Notes under the pieces: generated by a model | Seen by the model: the letters and a program-made list of their open reading frames with translations, nothing else | The model's database searches: none | Told to the model about the DNA's origin: nothing | Position numbers and translations under genes: made by a program | From: Candidatus Methanofastidiosum methylothiophilum | Lineage (GTDB): Archaea > Methanobacteriota_B > Thermococci > Methanofastidiosales > Methanofastidiosaceae | Direction of reading: 5' to 3' | Assembly: GCA_001587575.1 (NCBI GenBank) | Contig: LNJC01000011.1 | Span: forward strand, 1-39,915 | DNA: 39,915 nt | In this document: piece by piece, positions 16,684 through 24,552 of the stretch | Position numbering within the stretch: position 1 is the stretch's first letter | Layout: every line of letters begins with the position of its first letter

Positions 16684-18057
16684 CTAAAAGTCAAAAAGTG
16701 TTTTTTGTTGATTTTTTTGCTTTTCTTCTTTACTCTCTTCTTTTGACAGTTCTTCTACTTTTTTAAGAGATTCTTTTCTTGATTCTACTTTTTTTTCTGT
16801 TATTATTGGAACTGTTTCAATTTTCTCTTTTTTTTCGGGTTCCTTTAAAAGCTCTTCTCTTGCAAGTTCTATCTTTCTGTAATTTTTCTCATCAATAAAT
16901 TTTACTTCTTCCATATCAAATTCAAAAAAGTTGGCTATAAGCGCACCTTTTCTGGGATTTAGGAATAAAGCTGATATCATTGGCAAATAAGTTCTTGCGA
17001 CTTTTCTGGAGCAATGGCATTTTTTCCCAATCTTATCAAGGATAATCTTGTTTGTCTCTCTACTCTTCTTGGAAGATCCTAAAACTTGGAAATATTTTGG
17101 TGGTGAGAATGGAATGTATCTTAAATCAGTTATGCCTGCAACAGATACCCCCCCCGTCATAAGATCTGAGGCATATTTCCACATTGAGTAGTTTCTTGTA
17201 TTAAATGCTCTTTTTAGATAAATATCGGATTTTGAAATAAGATTCATCGAATTTAGTAACTCTTTTCCTTTGTATGCTTTGGGAGTATTTTCATCAATCC
17301 ATAATAGAAGTTCATCAGGTTTTTTATCTATATCAAAAAATTCCTTTCTAACATCAATAGAATTTGACATATATAGTTTAGAAAGAGCTTCAAATATTGA
17401 AGTTTCAGTATCCCTTGAACCAACTACTTTCTCGTCTCCTTTCACTAACTTTTTACCTAAAGAGTCAAGATCATTAATTGCAGCACGCATATCCCCTGAA
17501 GATTGCTCTGCTATCTTCATTAGGACATCGTCATCAGCTTCAATACCTTCAGAAGTTGCAATCTCTTTTAATCTAGAGAAGATAGTTCTTGACTGAAGCC
17601 GTTTGAATTGTACAAGTTTACAGTTGTCTCTTATGGCTTGGGATACTTCCCAGTAGCTGTTTGCAGTAAGAATGATTGGATTTTGAGTATTCTTTATTAT
17701 CTCAAGTAATGCCTTTGCTCCACCAAAATCTTCTTTTCCATGTATATTGTCGGCCTCATCAAGCAAGATTATTTTTTTGTATCCAAAAAGGGTCTTTGAA
17801 GAAGCTGCATTTCCAGCTATTCTGTTTAATGCATTCTGGTCTCTTTTATCACTTGCATTTAACTCAATTAAATCATATCCAAGTTCCTTTGCTAGAACCT
17901 TTACCATTGTTGTCTTGCCACTACCAGGTGGCCCATAAATCAGCAGGGCCTTTTTTTCATTTCCCCACGTATTAATCCATGCTAAAATATCCTTTACGAG
18001 AGCCTGTTGACCTTTTATCTCAGAAAAATTTTTTGGAAAGTATTTCTCAACAAGCAT
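16684..18057 (-). CDS. rfcL: Replication factor C large subunit
   Basis: A 457-residue AAA+ clamp loader subunit that, with four RfcS, loads PCNA at primer ends. It has Walker A GPPGSGKTT, Walker B LLDEADNI, a collar region, and a lysine/glutamate-rich C-terminal tail. The tail ends in QQKTLFDF, a good PCNA-interacting (PIP) box. The frame extends to 18147, but the ATG at 18057 gives the family start MLVEKYFPKNF and avoids overlapping rfcS. The gap to rfcS is 7 bases. A G8 tract (17151-17158 on the plus strand as C8) encodes part of MTGGVSV. Confidence 0.95.
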   Translation of the reverse strand: MLVEKYFPKNFSEIKGQQALVKDILAWINTWGNEKKALLIYGPPGSGKTTMVKVLAKELGYDLIELNASDKRDQNALNRIAGNAASSKTLFGYKKIILLDEADNIHGKEDFGGAKALLEIIKNTQNPIILTANSYWEVSQAIRDNCKLVQFKRLQSRTIFSRLKEIATSEGIEADDDVLMKIAEQSSGDMRAAINDLDSLGKKLVKGDEKVVGSRDTETSIFEALSKLYMSNSIDVRKEFFDIDKKPDELLLWIDENTPKAYKGKELLNSMNLISKSDIYLKRAFNTRNYSMWKYASDLMTGGVSVAGITDLRYIPFSPPKYFQVLGSSKKSRETNKIILDKIGKKCHCSRKVARTYLPMISALFLNPRKGALIANFFEFDMEEVKFIDEKNYRKIELAREELLKEPEKKEKIETVPIITEKKVESRKESLKKVEELSKEESKEEKQKNQQKTLFDF

Positions 18058-18064
18058 ATTATCG

Positions 18065-19012
18065 TTATCCTGTGGAAAGATTTGCGAGAAGGAATTCAAG
18101 CTGGATAAATTCATTTGCCCCTTGAACGAGTCTGAAGTCTGCCTCACCTATCATATCAACAATTCTAACTTTTTCCTTGTCAGAAACTTCTAAATTGAAT
18201 GTTTCTCTATGCATCTGCATTATTATGTCTTCACCAGACAGCCCCTGTTCCAATAGAAGTGACTGAAGTATCTTTCTTGAAGAAAGAAAATCTCCAGAAA
18301 GAGCCACCTTCATCATATTCTTTATTTCTTCAGGTTTAGCCCTGGAAGAAACTTGGTAAACTAAACTCTCTGTTATCGAATCTCCTACCCCTGATGAAGC
18401 CTGTAGCGCGTTTATCGCTTTTCTCATGTCTCCCTCTGAAACATAGGCGATTGCTTCAAGTCCATCCGTCTTAAGGTCAATTTTTTCTTCATGAGCAATT
18501 TTTTTAATCATAAACTTTATTGCATCATTCGACAAAGGACCAAACCTAAATATTGCACATCTTGACTGAATTGGGTCAATAATTCTTGAAGAGTAATTAC
18601 ATGAAAGAATGAATCTGCAAGTTGAAGTATAGACTTCCATTGTTCTCCTCAATGCATTCTGAGCATCTGAGGTAAGAGCATCAGATTCATCTAGGAATAT
18701 TATCTTGAAATCTCCACCTATAGGCTTTGTCCTTGCAAAGTCCTTAATTTTTTCTCTAACAACGTTTATACCTCTTTCATCTGAAGCATTTGTTTCTTGA
18801 AAATTCTGCTTCCAATATTCGCCAAAAATCTCTTTTGCAAGAGCTATTGCGGCAGTAGTCTTTCCAACACCTGGAGGGCCAGCAAATAGTAAATGTGGCA
18901 TTGATTTCTTATCAACATATGATTTAAGTCTTCTAATTATAGGATCTCTTCCAACTATATCATCAAGCTTTTGTGGCCTGTACTTTTCTGTCCAGGGTTT
19001 TTCAAACTCCAT
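18065..19012 (-). CDS. rfcS: Replication factor C small subunit
   Basis: A 315-residue AAA+ protein. It begins MEFEKPWTEKYRPQKLDDIVG, followed by Walker A GPPGVGKTT, Walker B FLDESDAL, sensor 1 (FILSCNYSSRI) and the SRC arginine-finger motif in DPIQSRCAIFRF. It has no intein, unlike several archaeal homologues. I chose the ATG at 19012 over the adjoining TTG at 19015. It forms a pair with rfcL directly downstream and follows the COG2112 kinase gene by about 40 bases. Confidence 0.95.
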   Translation of the reverse strand: MEFEKPWTEKYRPQKLDDIVGRDPIIRRLKSYVDKKSMPHLLFAGPPGVGKTTAAIALAKEIFGEYWKQNFQETNASDERGINVVREKIKDFARTKPIGGDFKIIFLDESDALTSDAQNALRRTMEVYTSTCRFILSCNYSSRIIDPIQSRCAIFRFGPLSNDAIKFMIKKIAHEEKIDLKTDGLEAIAYVSEGDMRKAINALQASSGVGDSITESLVYQVSSRAKPEEIKNMMKVALSGDFLSSRKILQSLLLEQGLSGEDIIMQMHRETFNLEVSDKEKVRIVDMIGEADFRLVQGANEFIQLEFLLANLSTG

Positions 19013-19054
19013 CAAATCACAACCAATTATCCTAATTAACTAAATATTTAAGCC

Positions 19055-19744
19055 TTATTGGATGTTACTAATAAGATCTTCTATATTTGAATTTGATTTA
19101 TATTCTTTTAAAACTGACTTAATCCAATCTTCTTTAAAATTGAATATTTTCTTTATTCTTTCTCTAACAAGACAGTCAGACAAGAAGCACATTGATAAAA
19201 AAGAGGTAACATTTTTAGGATTATTTGAGAAATGAGCTTTTTCAAAATCAATAATTACATTTTTCTTACCACAAATAATATGCTTCCCACCTTGAATTTG
19301 TCTATGATTTATACCCGCCTTATCTAGGGCGTTGCATTGTCTTGATATATCAAAGATATCCGCTCTATCAAACTTTCCCTCAATTAGAAGATTCCCTTCT
19401 ACATACTCCATTATTATGTAATTATCCTCATAATCGTAGATCTTTGGCCCGACACCATTTTCATTTGCCTTAATTAAAAATGACGCCTCTTTCTTAAGGG
19501 AGCCCTTCCTTTCTGAATCGGATCTTTCAATTTTGATTGATACCTTTTCGTGTTTATATTTGCCAAGGAAAATAATAGATGTATTCCCTTTTCCTATGGC
19601 TCTGTCGGAACCTATCTCAACTTTACCAAAGGAATAGATCTCAGTGACACCCTTCTCAAAAAGAGAATTTTTTAGTAAAGATGATCTTTCATTTGAAAAA
19701 TAAGGGTAATCGATTAACCTTATGTCACTTAAGACAGTTTCCAT
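19055..19744 (-). CDS. COG2112-type atypical Ser/Thr protein kinase
   Basis: A 229-residue archaeal kinase-like protein. A glycine-rich entry (IGKGNTSIIFLG), the ATP-contact lysine in VSIKIER (about residue 73), the hinge IIMEYVEGNLL and a metal-binding DFEKA in place of DFG (about residue 167) are visible. The catalytic loop reads INHRQIQGGKHI and lacks the usual HRD aspartate, as in other COG2112 members. Target unknown. Its ATG directly follows the dCMP deaminase stop (TAGATG), so it is translationally coupled to nucleotide metabolism genes. Confidence 0.75.
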   Translation of the reverse strand: METVLSDIRLIDYPYFSNERSSLLKNSLFEKGVTEIYSFGKVEIGSDRAIGKGNTSIIFLGKYKHEKVSIKIERSDSERKGSLKKEASFLIKANENGVGPKIYDYEDNYIIMEYVEGNLLIEGKFDRADIFDISRQCNALDKAGINHRQIQGGKHIICGKKNVIIDFEKAHFSNNPKNVTSFLSMCFLSDCLVRERIKKIFNFKEDWIKSVLKEYKSNSNIEDLISNIQ

Positions 19745-20197
19745 CTAATCAGTCAAGAGCAATTTTTTTACCCTTATGCCTGCGTCTCGTATCATGCTCA
19801 TTTTTATTTCATTGTCAAGATCATAATCTCTTCCATAAACTATTTCTTTAACCCCTGCATTTATTAGAATTTTAGCACAAGACATACAAGGAAAATGTGT
19901 AGAATAAACTGTTGAATTCTCAGTCGAAACTCCGTGTATTGCAGCTTGAATTATGGTATTCTGCTCGGCATGAACTCCTCTACATAGATGAGATCTCTCA
20001 AGTGATCCAAGTGTCTGCCTAAGGCATGTTTCCTCTGAGCAGTGGGGGAGCCCCCTCGGGGCCCCATTGTAACCTGTTGATATGATATGCCCTTCCTTAA
20101 CTAATACTGCACCAACATGCTGTTTTATGCATGTAGATCTTTTCTTTACTAGTTCTGCAATACTCATAAAGTATGTGTCAATATCCATCCTTGCCAT
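19745..20197 (-). CDS. Deoxycytidylate (dCMP) deaminase
   Basis: A 150-residue zinc enzyme converting dCMP to dUMP, the substrate of the ThyX encoded just upstream. The zinc site is complete: the HAE triad motif in GVHAEQNTI and PCMSC (about residues 104-108). The dCMP-specific NGAPRGLPHC loop is also present. I chose ATG at 20197, with GTGAT 4 bases upstream, over a GTG at 20206. The gap to thyX is 13 bases. A short GC-rich patch at 20042-20065 encodes the NGAPRGLPH loop. Confidence 0.92.
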   Translation of the reverse strand: MARMDIDTYFMSIAELVKKRSTCIKQHVGAVLVKEGHIISTGYNGAPRGLPHCSEETCLRQTLGSLERSHLCRGVHAEQNTIIQAAIHGVSTENSTVYSTHFPCMSCAKILINAGVKEIVYGRDYDLDNEIKMSMIRDAGIRVKKLLLTD

Positions 20198-20210
20198 AAA
20201 AATCACACTA

Positions 20211-20930
20211 TTACTTATAAAATTCTTTGACGATTATCCTTCTTTGATCTATATTTTTTCCCTCAAATAGTTTGTAACAACCGCAAGAAGATTTACCCTC
20301 GGTACATATACCTTCACTGATGCACTTCGGACCTGATGTTTCAAATAAAGCGGGAGAAACATCAAGAACTTGGTATAACATCTCCCAAGCCATATCTCTA
20401 ATTTCCCACTGAGCCCTATTACAACAACGGAGATTGAATAAATGTAGAAGCTCTCTAGCGTTCATAGTCATAACTAAGTTTGTCTTTGTTGCATTTGGTA
20501 GTACAAATCTAGCATCTTCAGGCGTTATCCCCAGTTCAAGCAGTTTCTTGTAAGTTTCTGCAGTTTCTTTAAGGCTGTTTTTAAATATTTCTTCAGCAGA
20601 TTTGTTCTTCTTAATTGATGGAGGTGTAACAAATGGAACATCTTCCATCTTTACATATCTCTGGCTTTGTTGAGTAAACGAGGCTATTCTGTGTCTCACA
20701 AGCTGATGAGAGCAAGCTCTAGAAATTCCTTCAATAGAAAAAGTAAAATTTGCATGTTCAATAACTGAATAGTGCCCATACCCTACAACTCTTTGAATCC
20801 TCTTCTTTGCATTATCTTCGTCTATTTCCTTCAACATGTCTGAAGGAGTGCCTTCCTTCATCGATGTAAGGGCAGCTACAGCACAAACAGTTTCTGGATT
20901 TCTAGTATATTCTAAAAGAACAACTTTCAT
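20211..20930 (-). CDS. thyX: Flavin-dependent thymidylate synthase ThyX
   Basis: A 239-residue enzyme that makes dTMP from dUMP using FAD, NADPH and methylene-folate-type carbon donors. The ThyX signature RHRIASFTQQSQRY is intact (about residues 79-92), as is the C-terminal substrate segment RCCNRAQWEIRDMA. A cysteine-rich tail (CISEGICTEGKSSCGCY, about residues 203-219) may bind metal. It heads an operon with dCMP deaminase and probably the kinase and rfc genes. A TATA box 25 to 26 bases before the ATG and the lack of a ribosome site point to a leaderless transcript. Confidence 0.95.
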   Translation of the reverse strand: MKVVLLEYTRNPETVCAVAALTSMKEGTPSDMLKEIDEDNAKKRIQRVVGYGHYSVIEHANFTFSIEGISRACSHQLVRHRIASFTQQSQRYVKMEDVPFVTPPSIKKNKSAEEIFKNSLKETAETYKKLLELGITPEDARFVLPNATKTNLVMTMNARELLHLFNLRCCNRAQWEIRDMAWEMLYQVLDVSPALFETSGPKCISEGICTEGKSSCGCYKLFEGKNIDQRRIIVKEFYK

Positions 20931-20950
20931 TATCTTGAATTAATCTAAAT

Positions 20951-20960
20951 ATTATATAAG
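20951..20960 (-). promoter_or_regulatory. TATA box of a leaderless thyX promoter
   Basis: The minus strand reads CTTATATAAT, centred at 20955.5, which is 25 to 26 bases from the ATG at 20930. The expected transcription start therefore coincides with the start codon. No Shine-Dalgarno sequence is present. Confidence 0.65.
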
Positions 20961-21007
20961 ATTAAGCATTATTTTACTTTTATTCATCTTAAATAAATAA
21001 TAGTAAT

Positions 21008-21022
21008 TATTGATTATCAATA
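21008..21022. repeat. 15-base palindrome, first copy of a repeated motif
   Basis: TATTGATTATCAATA is a perfect 7-1-7 inverted repeat. Its first 12 bases recur as a direct repeat at 21154-21165. Such odd-centred AT-rich palindromes are typical of dimeric helix-turn-helix repressor operators. It lies between the two divergent promoters. Confidence 0.5.
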
Positions 21023-21133
21023 GCTCTAAACTATTTAAATAATAACATCAATAATTCTAAAGTCATTACGCTATTTTTGTTTATAATTTGTAATCATTTT
21101 GGAACATTGTTATATATTACCGATATCGAAAAG

Positions 21134-21142
21134 CTTATAAAC
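21134..21142 (+). promoter_or_regulatory. TATA box for the 87-residue orphan gene
   Basis: CTTATAAAC preceded by GAAAAG gives a good TATA element with an A-rich upstream element. Transcription should start near 21164. The leader of about 27 bases then carries GGTGA at 21180-21184 ahead of the ATG at 21191. Confidence 0.5.
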
Positions 21143-21153
21143 TGGTAACTGTA

Positions 21154-21165
21154 TATTGATTATCA
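21154..21165. promoter_or_regulatory. Second copy of the palindromic motif, overlapping the predicted transcription start
   Basis: TATTGATTATCA repeats the first 12 bases of the palindrome at 21008, 146 bases away. The predicted transcription start of the orphan gene (about 26 bases after its TATA box, near 21164) falls inside it. This is the position expected for a repressor that blocks initiation. No regulator is identified. Confidence 0.4.
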
Positions 21166-21190
21166 GCTACTAAAGGATAGGTGAAGTATT

Positions 21191-21454
21191 ATGAAAATAG
21201 TTGAAAGAGGAATTGAAAGGCATATAAATAAGCCCTACTCAGTTAGGATACTTGTTGAAAACCTAAACCTTGGTACAATAAGCCCAGGAACAATCCCAGA
21301 GTCTGTAACAGTAAAAACTTACGACACTGATCTTGGAACTTACCTAGAGCTTACTGGTGACGCAAGGGACGTTATAGAATGCGAGACAAGAATCGTTGAG
21401 ATGGACTATACTATGAAAGTGAAAGATGTAAGAAAAGTATTTTCCGAGATTTAA
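21191..21454 (+). CDS. Conserved-looking 87-residue protein of unknown function
   Basis: I do not recognise the family. The protein starts MKIVERGIERHINKPYSV, is mixed alpha/beta in appearance, acidic, and has a single Cys (ECETRIVEMDY, about residue 64). No membrane segment or metal motif is present. It has its own promoter, a strong GGTGA site and a T7 tract just after the stop, so it is a single-gene unit. The operator-like palindromes upstream suggest it is controlled. A small autoregulated cytoplasmic protein is one possibility, but no function can be assigned. Confidence 0.75.
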   Translation: MKIVERGIERHINKPYSVRILVENLNLGTISPGTIPESVTVKTYDTDLGTYLELTGDARDVIECETRIVEMDYTMKVKDVRKVFSEI

Positions 21455-21461
21455 TTTTTTT
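21455..21461 (+). terminator. T-tract terminator after the orphan gene
   Basis: Seven T residues begin immediately after the stop codon and are followed by more T-rich sequence, the usual form of an archaeal intrinsic terminator. The next gene starts 35 bases after the stop. Confidence 0.4.
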
Positions 21462-21489
21462 ATTTTAATTAATTATCTTGAGGAGAACA

Positions 21490-23124
21490 ATGCTAGGAAG
21501 ATACTCCAAGATTGCCATCTTATCAATATTTATATTGATGCTATTAGCTCCGGCTACTTGGGGCGCTACTAACAAAAATTTTCTCCTTAATATCGCCAAT
21601 CTGAATGGCACCCCCATTGAAGGCGCAGAAGTAAGACTATCTTTACAATCGGATACAAACTATCAAAGATCAGGAAATTCTAACTCTAGAGGAGAACTCT
21701 TATTTGAAAATATAGCAGAAGGAACTTATACAGTTACTATTATAAAAAGTGGGTTTGTCACTGTACTTGAAAATTTAGACATTACCCCTATTTCTTCAAA
21801 GACATTTTACCTTAGAAACACTGGATTTAAAATAATTTCAGGCCAAGTTTATAAAGATTCTAACGACAATAAGCTTTTTGATTCAGGAGAGTCCGGCATA
21901 CCAAAAGCAATTGTTAAAGTGACAAACACAGTTACTAATGAAACATATTCAGTTAATACAGATCAGAATGGCCAATTTAGAATTCAAGTCCCAGAAGGTC
22001 AAAACTATAAAATAAATGTTTCTTACTCAACTTCAGATTATGAAGTTCCCACTGCAGTGACTCCAATAGATACTGTAGATTATTCTGTTGTTGTTCCTTT
22101 AATTATCAAAGGAAAGGTATACGGAAAAGTTACCACAGATGATGATAAGCCATTGTTTGGGATACAGGTTTTTCTAAAAGGAACAACTGTATCTTATACA
22201 TCTACAGATCTTGGTGGCTTCTTTAGATTCTCTGTGAAACCAGGGACTTATTTCGTAGAAGTTGAGTTCTTTGATTATGAGAAATATACCACTGAACCAT
22301 TCAATCTAGAGCAGGAAGAACAAAAAGAAGTTACAATAGTCCTATCAAAACAAAGAGGCACACTTACTTATGAAATTAAAACTGAAGACGGAAGAGCATT
22401 GTCTGAAGTCGACGCAGAGATAATAAAGACAGGAAGCGGAGTATTAGTTGAAAAAATAACAAAAGCAAATGGAACAATACAACTTGTCCCTGGAGTCTAT
22501 ACATTAAAAGCTGATGCAAAAGGATACGATCCTTCTGAAATTAATTTTGAAATCACTAAAGCAGGCCTATCAAGATCATTAACATTAAAACAGGCAAACG
22601 GCTCACTTAAAGTTTCATTAAAAGATCCAAAAGGTAATCCAATAAGCGGAGTTTCTATTCTTATAGATGGAGTCCAAAAAGGTACTTCAGACAATTCAGG
22701 AACAATAGTAATATCTGGACTTCCTCCTAAAGAGTACCAAGTTGTCGCTTCTTCTACACTATACGGAAAAGTTACACAGATAGTCAAAGTTGAAGGAGAA
22801 ACTGAGAAAGATATCAATTTAGTCTTAGAATCAAACATTTTAATTCAAGGACTACCAATTATAATAATTGCTGTATTTTTCTTAATAATTGCCTTATTAA
22901 AGAAAAATATCAAACACATTGGGCTTCCAAAAAAGGAACCTATTCAGCCAGTTGAAAAACCAAAATTACAAGAAATAACAACTCAGACTTATTCTCAAGA
23001 AATTCCACAAAGACAACCTTTCATTGAGGAAAAGCCAGTACCAATTAAAAAGTCAAAACTTAAGACAAAAAGGCCCCTTAGAGGACTTCCAAAAAAACCT
23101 TCAAAAAATAAAGAAAATCCATAA
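21490..23124 (+). CDS. Secreted, membrane-anchored protein with about five Ig-like (CarboxypepD_reg/Cna-B) domains
   Basis: A 544-residue protein. An N-terminal signal peptide ends near ATWGA. Then come about five repeats of 80 to 100 residues of the carboxypeptidase-regulatory or Cna-B type. Each has a PxxGAxV-like start, a GxxxF/L turn and a GxYxVxxxxxGY-like strand. The second repeat carries DSNDNKLFDSGESGIP, an SdrD-like acidic loop that may bind calcium. A single membrane segment (GLPIIIIAVFFLIIALL, about residues 450-466) is followed by a basic, Pro/Lys-rich cytoplasmic tail of about 75 residues. ATG 21490 was chosen because AGGAG lies 4 bases upstream. Confidence 0.8.
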   Translation: MLGRYSKIAILSIFILMLLAPATWGATNKNFLLNIANLNGTPIEGAEVRLSLQSDTNYQRSGNSNSRGELLFENIAEGTYTVTIIKSGFVTVLENLDITPISSKTFYLRNTGFKIISGQVYKDSNDNKLFDSGESGIPKAIVKVTNTVTNETYSVNTDQNGQFRIQVPEGQNYKINVSYSTSDYEVPTAVTPIDTVDYSVVVPLIIKGKVYGKVTTDDDKPLFGIQVFLKGTTVSYTSTDLGGFFRFSVKPGTYFVEVEFFDYEKYTTEPFNLEQEEQKEVTIVLSKQRGTLTYEIKTEDGRALSEVDAEIIKTGSGVLVEKITKANGTIQLVPGVYTLKADAKGYDPSEINFEITKAGLSRSLTLKQANGSLKVSLKDPKGNPISGVSILIDGVQKGTSDNSGTIVISGLPPKEYQVVASSTLYGKVTQIVKVEGETEKDINLVLESNILIQGLPIIIIAVFFLIIALLKKNIKHIGLPKKEPIQPVEKPKLQEITTQTYSQEIPQRQPFIEEKPVPIKKSKLKTKRPLRGLPKKPSKNKENP

Positions 23125-23157
23125 GCTTTTTTAGTTTGTATTTCTATTCTTATTTAT

Positions 23158-24552
23158 ATGAAGAAAAAAGTTGTTATTATTGGGGCAGGTCCCGCAGGTC
23201 TATTTTCTGCTTACAAACTTAGTGAAAGCGGGAAATTCGATATTATTCTTTTAGATAGGGGTAGAGATGTAGATCGTAGAAAATGCCCACTTGAATACAC
23301 GGGCGAGTGTGACAACTGCAATCCCTGTAATGTTTTATATGGGACAGGAGGTTCAGGATGTCTTTCAGATGGGATCCTTAATCTAAGGCCAGATATAGGC
23401 GGAGATTTAGAAGAGCTTACTGGAAAACAAGACAAGGCAATAAAATTAGTCAATGAAGTTGATTCGATTTTTTTAGAACATGGTGCCCCAGAGAAGCTTT
23501 TCATTGGAGAAACAAATATGATTGAAGATCTTCAAAGAAAAGCGGAAGCTTCAGGAATTAAGTTTATTCAGATTCCTCAAAGACATATAGGGAGTGACTA
23601 CACACCAGTAGTAATAAACTCCATAAAAAAATATCTTGAAAAGAAAGGTGTAAAATTTCTTTTGCTTGCTGACGTCACTAAAATAGAGAAGGACAAAAAT
23701 GGTTACATTACTAAGTATTTACAAAAAAATGTTTCTCATAAACTTGAGTCTGATTATCTAATTGCGGCCCCTGGCAGAGCAGGTTCTAGCTTCATAATGT
23801 CACAAATTAATGAACTTGGCATAAAGACAGAGCATCAACCAATTGATATCGGAGTAAGAGTTGAAGTATCAAAAGTTGTAATGAAACATGTAATTGAAGT
23901 TAATAGAGATCCAAAGTTTCACATCTATTCCAAAACTTATGACGATTTTGTAAGAACCTTCTGTACAAATCATGAAGGCTATGTAATGAAGGAGCAATAC
24001 GATGGTTATGTCGGTGTAAATGGGCATTCAATGAGAGATATTAAATCCCAGAATAGTAACTTTGCTTTCTTATCAAGGGTCACCCTTACCTCGCCTGTAG
24101 AGGACACAACATCATATGGTATATCTATTGCAAAGATTGCCACTGTACTTGGAGGAGGGAAGCCACTAATTCAAAGATTTGGGGATTTGAGAATAGGTAG
24201 ACGATCTACACCTGAACGAATTAGAAGAAGCAATATTAAACCAACTCTCTTATCTGCTACTCCTGGAGACATAGCAATGGCTTTACCTTATAGAATAGTC
24301 ACAAATTTAATAGAATGTCTCGAAAGACTCGATAATGTCCTCCCTGGAGTAGGAAGTGATTCGACCCTCCTATATGCGCCAGAGATAAAATTTTATGGTA
24401 TAAGGGTAAAAGTTGACCCCTCAATGGAAACAAACTTGCCAAATCTTTTTGTTGCAGGTGATGGAGTTGGGCTTTCAAGGGATATAGTAAACTCTGCTGC
24501 TACAGGAATCCTTGCAGCAGAAGGCATATTAAAGAAGGAGAGTTCATCTTGA
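23158..24552 (+). CDS. FAD-dependent dehydrogenase, COG2509 type
   Basis: A 464-residue NAD(P)/FAD-dependent oxidoreductase. It starts with the FAD-binding motif VVIIGAGPAGLFSAYKL and ends with a second FAD contact NLFVAGDGVGLSRDIVNSAA. Between them, a cysteine cluster (CPLEYTGECDNCNPC, about residues 42-56) lies in the segment where relatives also carry cysteines. The substrate is unknown for the family. It follows the surface protein by 33 bases with no ribosome site, and overlaps the next gene by 4 bases. Confidence 0.8.
   Translation: MKKKVVIIGAGPAGLFSAYKLSESGKFDIILLDRGRDVDRRKCPLEYTGECDNCNPCNVLYGTGGSGCLSDGILNLRPDIGGDLEELTGKQDKAIKLVNEVDSIFLEHGAPEKLFIGETNMIEDLQRKAEASGIKFIQIPQRHIGSDYTPVVINSIKKYLEKKGVKFLLLADVTKIEKDKNGYITKYLQKNVSHKLESDYLIAAPGRAGSSFIMSQINELGIKTEHQPIDIGVRVEVSKVVMKHVIEVNRDPKFHIYSKTYDDFVRTFCTNHEGYVMKEQYDGYVGVNGHSMRDIKSQNSNFAFLSRVTLTSPVEDTTSYGISIAKIATVLGGGKPLIQRFGDLRIGRRSTPERIRRSNIKPTLLSATPGDIAMALPYRIVTNLIECLERLDNVLPGVGSDSTLLYAPEIKFYGIRVKVDPSMETNLPNLFVAGDGVGLSRDIVNSAATGILAAEGILKKESSS

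Larger units (their letters stand above)
20931..21190. other. Longest intergenic region: divergent promoters and repeated palindrome
   Basis: These 260 bases separate thyX (minus) from the 87-residue orphan gene (plus). They hold the thyX TATA box, the orphan gene's TATA box (about 21134-21142), its GGTGA ribosome site (21180-21184), a 15-base perfect palindrome at 21008-21022, a 12-base copy of it at 21154-21165 and an 8-base palindrome CGATATCG at 21121-21128. I see no tRNA or obvious structured RNA. Confidence 0.6.

Noticed and set aside
18058..18147. A 30-residue N-terminal extension of RfcL
   Set aside because: It overlaps the end of rfcS, and the family start MLVEKYFPK fits the ATG at 18057.
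20042..20065. A GC-rich patch able to form alternative hairpins within the dCMP deaminase gene
   Set aside because: It encodes the conserved NGAPRGLPH loop using proline, glycine and arginine codons, which explains the GC content without an RNA function.
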